Shown piece by piece: positions 61,741 to 64,000 of a stretch of DNA of 64,000 nucleotides. Location of the stretch: NCBI RefSeq assembly GCF_020184175.1, contig NC_065532.1, positions 3,720,001-3,784,000 on the forward strand, given 5' to 3'. The DNA comes from Aphis gossypii. Taxonomy: Eukaryota > Arthropoda > Insecta > Hemiptera > Aphididae. The first letter of the stretch is position 1; each line of letters opens with the position of its first letter. Made by a program: the position numbers and the translations under genes. The notes under the pieces are model-generated. The model was not told the origin of the DNA. It did no database searches and worked only from the letters and a program-made list of their open reading frames with translations.

Positions 61741-64000
61741 AATACTATAATATCATTGGGCTGATATGTGTACTTACTATACTATATAGTTATTAATTGC
61801 AGGAAAACAAATAATCTTTAATATTATGTATATTGATTTTGATCCTCAATCTCTAGATAATTAATATGGACGATGACCGTGCGCCTTTGACATTTCTATA
61901 CCATAGCTTTAAGATTATTATATTATTTTATACCTACATAATAATATACAAAATACGTGACTTTTGTGGAAATACTTTAATACTACCCAGTACCTACATG
62001 CCTATATTATATATGTATACATACATTTATTGATACTTTATATAGATACAAATACATATATTAATATTTGAAGATATTTTTAAGTCTGTAATAAAACTAA
62101 CATATTCCTCACATATTTTAACGATTTAGTATTCGTAATTCGTGAAGTATACAATATACGATTCTCGGAACATAAATAAGCGCATATTGCACTTTATATT
62201 ATACTATATATATAAGCCTACTCAAAATGTTCAAATATATAAGGCATCTATATATGATTAGTGGAAATCATGTACCTATAGGTTCTTATTTAAGCATACG
62301 ATGATAATCCGATTGCAGTACAACAATCACTGAAGCAATTTCGAAAGTCTTAAGCCATATTATCAATACGTTGATTTAAAACGACGGTTGATATTACATT
62401 CAATATACTGTACTGAGAAATATTAATAAAAATGGAATTAAAATATATGCGTTCGTTTCATGTTGACGCAATGACGCCTCTCTTCAGAGTGTACACATAA
62501 AATATATTATATGTATGTAATATTATATATACATTATGCGTAATATTAATATATGTATATATATATATATTATGTATTATGTTTAAACTATATACATCCC
62601 TCTTGGCTCTTACAGTCTTACGAAATTGTAATGCGAACAAAATCTCATTCATATTTTACCATCGCGGTTTTTCATTTAAACGCTTAAATATGTACACGTA
62701 TTAAGTAAGTACGTAGAATATAAACTTACCTAATACTCGTATATTTTATGTTTTTGAAAAAAAATCTTATATTTTGTCAAGTTTGATAGTAAGTTAAGGT
62801 ACATGTATGGCTACAATAGTATGTACTTTTTAAATTAAATGTAACAATCAATTATTATGGTTGTTCGATAGGTATTTTTGTTTTTCATAAAAAAGATGAA
62901 AAGTATTGAAAAACCAATGTAGTTTTTATAATTATGTTTAATTAAACCTTTAAATACCAACACAATTTAACAATACAATTAAATACGGATATAGATGTGT
63001 ACATAACCTCATTCATTATGAATTTATTATTAGCAGTTTTTTTTTTTTAGTTTTTTTAGAATTATTAGACTAGTATAATTACAATATATTATAATATATT
63101 ATACCTGCTATAGCCTATAACGTTATTATTCTTTCAATATAATAATTAATAAATATGTAATTTACCATATTATATGGTATACTATATTAATATACCATGT
63201 TATTATGGCCCAAGTACAGATATTTACAATATACATTAACAAATATATTATTTTTGTCGTTTTATATAGATATAGCGAGGTGCAGAGAAATTGAATGACA
63301 GTCGGCGGTATAATATCGATTTCGTATAGCATAATATCAATAGAATTATCGACACATCATCAAGGTGGTCCGATACTTTGAAAGTAGCAGGTATTTATTA
63401 CATTGTGGACATGTATATTATTATTATTTAATAGCATTCTCCATGTCACCAAATGCCGAATTTTCCAACACTACATTAGAGGGTTTTTTTCCAGATTTCT
63501 CGAGTAATATAATAAATAATAATACTATGCTACACTATAATACCTATATTATAATATATTATAATATAATAGTCACCTGCAGTTTTTATTTGAGCCGACA
63601 TAACAGTTGGTAATAATGATAACAATAATAAACGGGTAGCATGTTATAATATTATATATTATATTGTGGTCATTTGCTCATTGTATACGATCAGATTCCT
63701 CGAAAAATTTCACGAGGTAATATCCAAAAGAGTTCACCGATATCATTTATCCTTTCTCGGTTTCACACGGTCATATAGACACCCTATTAAGTATCAATAA
63801 CATGATATGATACCTACTATTAAAATGAACTAACCGAGGGATGCCCAGAGTTCCTGCAGTAGTGCAATATTGGCGTCTTACATACAATGATTTTTTTACA
63901 TTGTTAGATTTTCAGTGGTATACTTTTTAATAGTTTTACTATAAAATACTGATTTATATTTAGGCATATATTACTATGAGAAATGTAATAATTAGATCAA
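61741..64000. other. AT-rich interval to the window end
   Basis: No gene, RNA or clear mobile element was recognised. It contains AT-rich simple sequence (for example 62545-62575). Confidence 0.5.

Overview
The window is AT-rich insect nuclear DNA. Several things point to an aphid or close hemipteran relative: introns of insect type, homeobox and LSM6 genes of animal type, and an interspersed repeat family that I associate from memory with aphid genomes. The species call is inference; I ran no search. No bacterial genes, CRISPR arrays, tRNAs or rRNAs were seen.

Layout. 1-1.2 kb: an AT-rich interspersed repeat with a 548-bp internal period. 1.9-5.0 kb (minus): a complete six-exon Gfo/Idh/MocA oxidoreductase of the dihydrodiol dehydrogenase type, with a small hAT-like element in intron 3. 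5.3-7.4 kb: more copies of the same repeat. 7.66-8.51 kb: a non-coding element with long terminal inverted repeats. 8.5-13.6 kb: no gene seen. 13.6-28.75 kb (minus): a complete four-exon homeobrain-type paired-like homeobox gene. Its introns hold an ORF1-only LINE remnant, a short hAT-like element and GC-richer non-coding segments. 28.9-29.1 kb: a CpG-rich, promoter-like stretch upstream of that gene. 29.1-34.3 kb: no gene seen. 34.3-45.3 kb: a CpG-rich region split by a complete, apparently young BEL/Pao LTR retrotransposon (36,798-44,702). The element has near-identical LTRs, a 5-bp target duplication and an intact 1,729-codon Gag-Pol frame. 45.3-57.6 kb: no gene recognised, but two GC-richer non-coding islands. 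57.7-58.5 kb (minus): LSM6 in two exons. 60.9-61.7 kb: a 5' remnant of a Tigger/pogo DNA transposon. The rest is AT-rich with nothing recognised.

How the parts relate. The three cellular genes have unrelated jobs: redox metabolism, head and brain patterning, and U6 snRNP or mRNA decay. They are simple neighbours. The large non-coding spaces around the homeobox gene are typical of developmental regulators and probably hold enhancers. Much of the remaining structure comes from transposable elements of several classes. I found no clearly unprecedented multi-gene system. The most useful leads are the young BEL element with a predicted spliced leader, its repeat-bearing LTR placed next to a host splice-acceptor-like site, the uncharacterised inverted-repeat element, and the candidate regulatory islands.
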